Assembly: GCA_003154555.1 (NCBI GenBank)
Contig: PMDT01000216.1
Location: forward strand, 1 to 5,928
Reading direction: 5' to 3'
From: Spirochaetaceae bacterium
GTDB taxonomy: Bacteria; Spirochaetota; Spirochaetia; SZUA-6; Fen-1364
DNA length: 5,928 nucleotides
This document shows, in pieces, positions 5,374 to 5,928 of the stretch. The notes beneath the pieces are model-generated. The model did no database searches. It was not told the DNA's origin and saw nothing but the letters and a program-made list of their open reading frames with translations. A program made the translations under genes and the position numbers. How positions within the stretch are numbered: position 1 is the first letter of the stretch; every line of letters starts with the position of its first letter.

Positions 5374-5390
5374 AGCGGTTGTCAACCACT
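5374..5390. promoter_or_regulatory. Near-palindrome at the predicted transcription start, possible operator
   Basis: AGCGGTTGTCAACCACT is palindromic about the central T5382, with 7 of 8 pairs matching (core GGTTG-T-CAACC). It lies at the +1 to +15 region predicted from the sigma-54 promoter and before the ribosome binding site. The octamer GTCAACCA also occurs at 5173-5180. It could be a repressor site or a small hairpin at the mRNA 5' end. Chance is not excluded. Confidence 0.3.
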
Positions 5391-5415
5391 CTCTCATTCA
5401 TGCCAGGAGGATTTT

Positions 5416-5928
5416 ATGAAGAGATCTCTCATCCTCGTTCTCGCCGTGGCACTCGTCGCCATGATGGCGGTGCCTGTCTTCGCAACCGGCACAGCCGAAA
5501 CCGCGAAGAAGACCATCACCATCGCGTTCATGCCGGGCGTCGCCGATCCTTTCTACTATACAATGGAGAAGGGCATTCGCGCGAAGGCCAAGGAGCTCGG
5601 AGTAAACGTCGTCGTCGGTGACTATCCCGATTCGTGGGGTCCTGACAAGCAGGTCCCCAACCTTCAGGCCCTCATGGCGAAGGGGGGCATCGACCTCCTC
5701 CTTATCGCACCGACCTCAACAACGGCGCTCGTGGCGCCTCTCAAGGCCATCTCCGACAAAGGCATACCCGTGATCACCGTTGATACCTACCTCGGCGACG
5801 GCGACTATTCGAAGGCCAGCGATTACAGCTTCCCGCTCGCGTACATCGGAACCGACAACAAGCTCGGCGGCAAGCAAGTGGCCGAACAGCTGGCGAAGCT
5901 GATCGGTCAAAAGGGCAAGGTCTACGTT
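5416..5928 (+). CDS. Sugar ABC transporter substrate-binding protein, ribose/galactose (PBP1, CUT2) type, 3' end beyond window
   Basis: The first 171 codons are present and the frame is open to the window edge; relatives are usually well over 300 aa, so about half is missing. The product is a periplasmic binding protein delivering a sugar to a CUT2-type importer. Residues 1-23 are a Sec signal peptide (MKR, hydrophobic core, likely cleavage after VFA23 before TGTAE); there is no lipobox cysteine. The mature N-terminus reads 'ITIAFMPGVADPFYYTMEKGIRAKAKELG' in pieces typical of RbsB-like proteins. 'NLQALMAKGGIDLLLIAPT' (82-100), 'KGIPVITVDT' (115-124) and the hallmark 'YIGTDNKLGGKQVAEQL' (143-159) follow. 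The start is firm: AGGAGG (5405-5410) lies 5 nt before the ATG. It is divergent from the kinase operon and preceded by a sigma-54-like promoter. Its fold is the same as the kinase's sensor domain, which suggests, but does not prove, a shared ligand. The sugar is unknown. Confidence 0.94.
   Translation, partial: MKRSLILVLAVALVAMMAVPVFATGTAETAKKTITIAFMPGVADPFYYTMEKGIRAKAKELGVNVVVGDYPDSWGPDKQVPNLQALMAKGGIDLLLIAPTSTTALVAPLKAISDKGIPVITVDTYLGDGDYSKASDYSFPLAYIGTDNKLGGKQVAEQLAKLIGQKGKVYV

Noticed and set aside
5331..5621. 96-codon plus-strand frame with AAAGGAG upstream, overlapping the ribose-type binding protein start out of frame
   Set aside because: It overlaps the strongly supported gene at 5416 for about 200 bases in another frame, has no family resemblance, and starts upstream of the predicted transcription start.

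Overview
The window is a bacterial chromosomal segment carrying a sugar-sensing and sugar-uptake locus: two unlike ABC-transporter substrate-binding proteins flank a two-component system whose kinase has a LacI/ribose-binding-protein-type sensor domain. The coding DNA is GC-rich and the intergenic regions are visibly more AT-rich. The combination of a LacI-type sensor with a GAF-like and histidine-kinase module, a sensor domain ending in an 'RESCGC' motif, and a substrate-binding protein with an 'FATGTAE'-type mature N-terminus suggests a free-living or gut spirochaete (Spirochaetota). This is inference from family resemblance; no taxonomic marker gene is present.

Layout. Positions 1-181 hold no supportable gene. 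A strong intrinsic terminator (182-210) ends a minus-strand gene (219-1553) for a family-1 (CUT1, MalE/UgpB-like) extracellular solute-binding protein. Positions 1554-1961 are a 408-bp AT-rich intergenic region with two candidate minus-strand promoters, two related palindromes (AATAGG-N8-CCTAT), a terminator-like hairpin and other inverted repeats. Next comes a minus-strand operon: an 802-aa cytoplasmic histidine kinase (2618-5026) and, overlapping it by one base (TGATG), a 218-aa NarL/FixJ-type response regulator (1962-2618). A 389-bp divergent intergenic region (5027-5415) follows. It holds a near-perfect 17-bp-arm inverted repeat and a near-consensus sigma-54 (-24/-12) promoter. From 5416 a plus-strand gene for a ribose/galactose-type (PBP1, CUT2) substrate-binding protein begins and runs off the window's right end.

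How it may work (inference): the kinase binds a sugar or derivative in the cytoplasm through its LacI-like domain, phosphorylates the response regulator, and the regulator acts on one or both flanking substrate-binding-protein promoters. The paired palindromes upstream of the family-1 gene are the best candidate operators. The sigma-54 promoter of the divergent gene would need an AAA+ activator, which the NarL-type regulator here is not, so a second regulator is implied if that promoter is real. No permease or ATPase gene lies inside the window.
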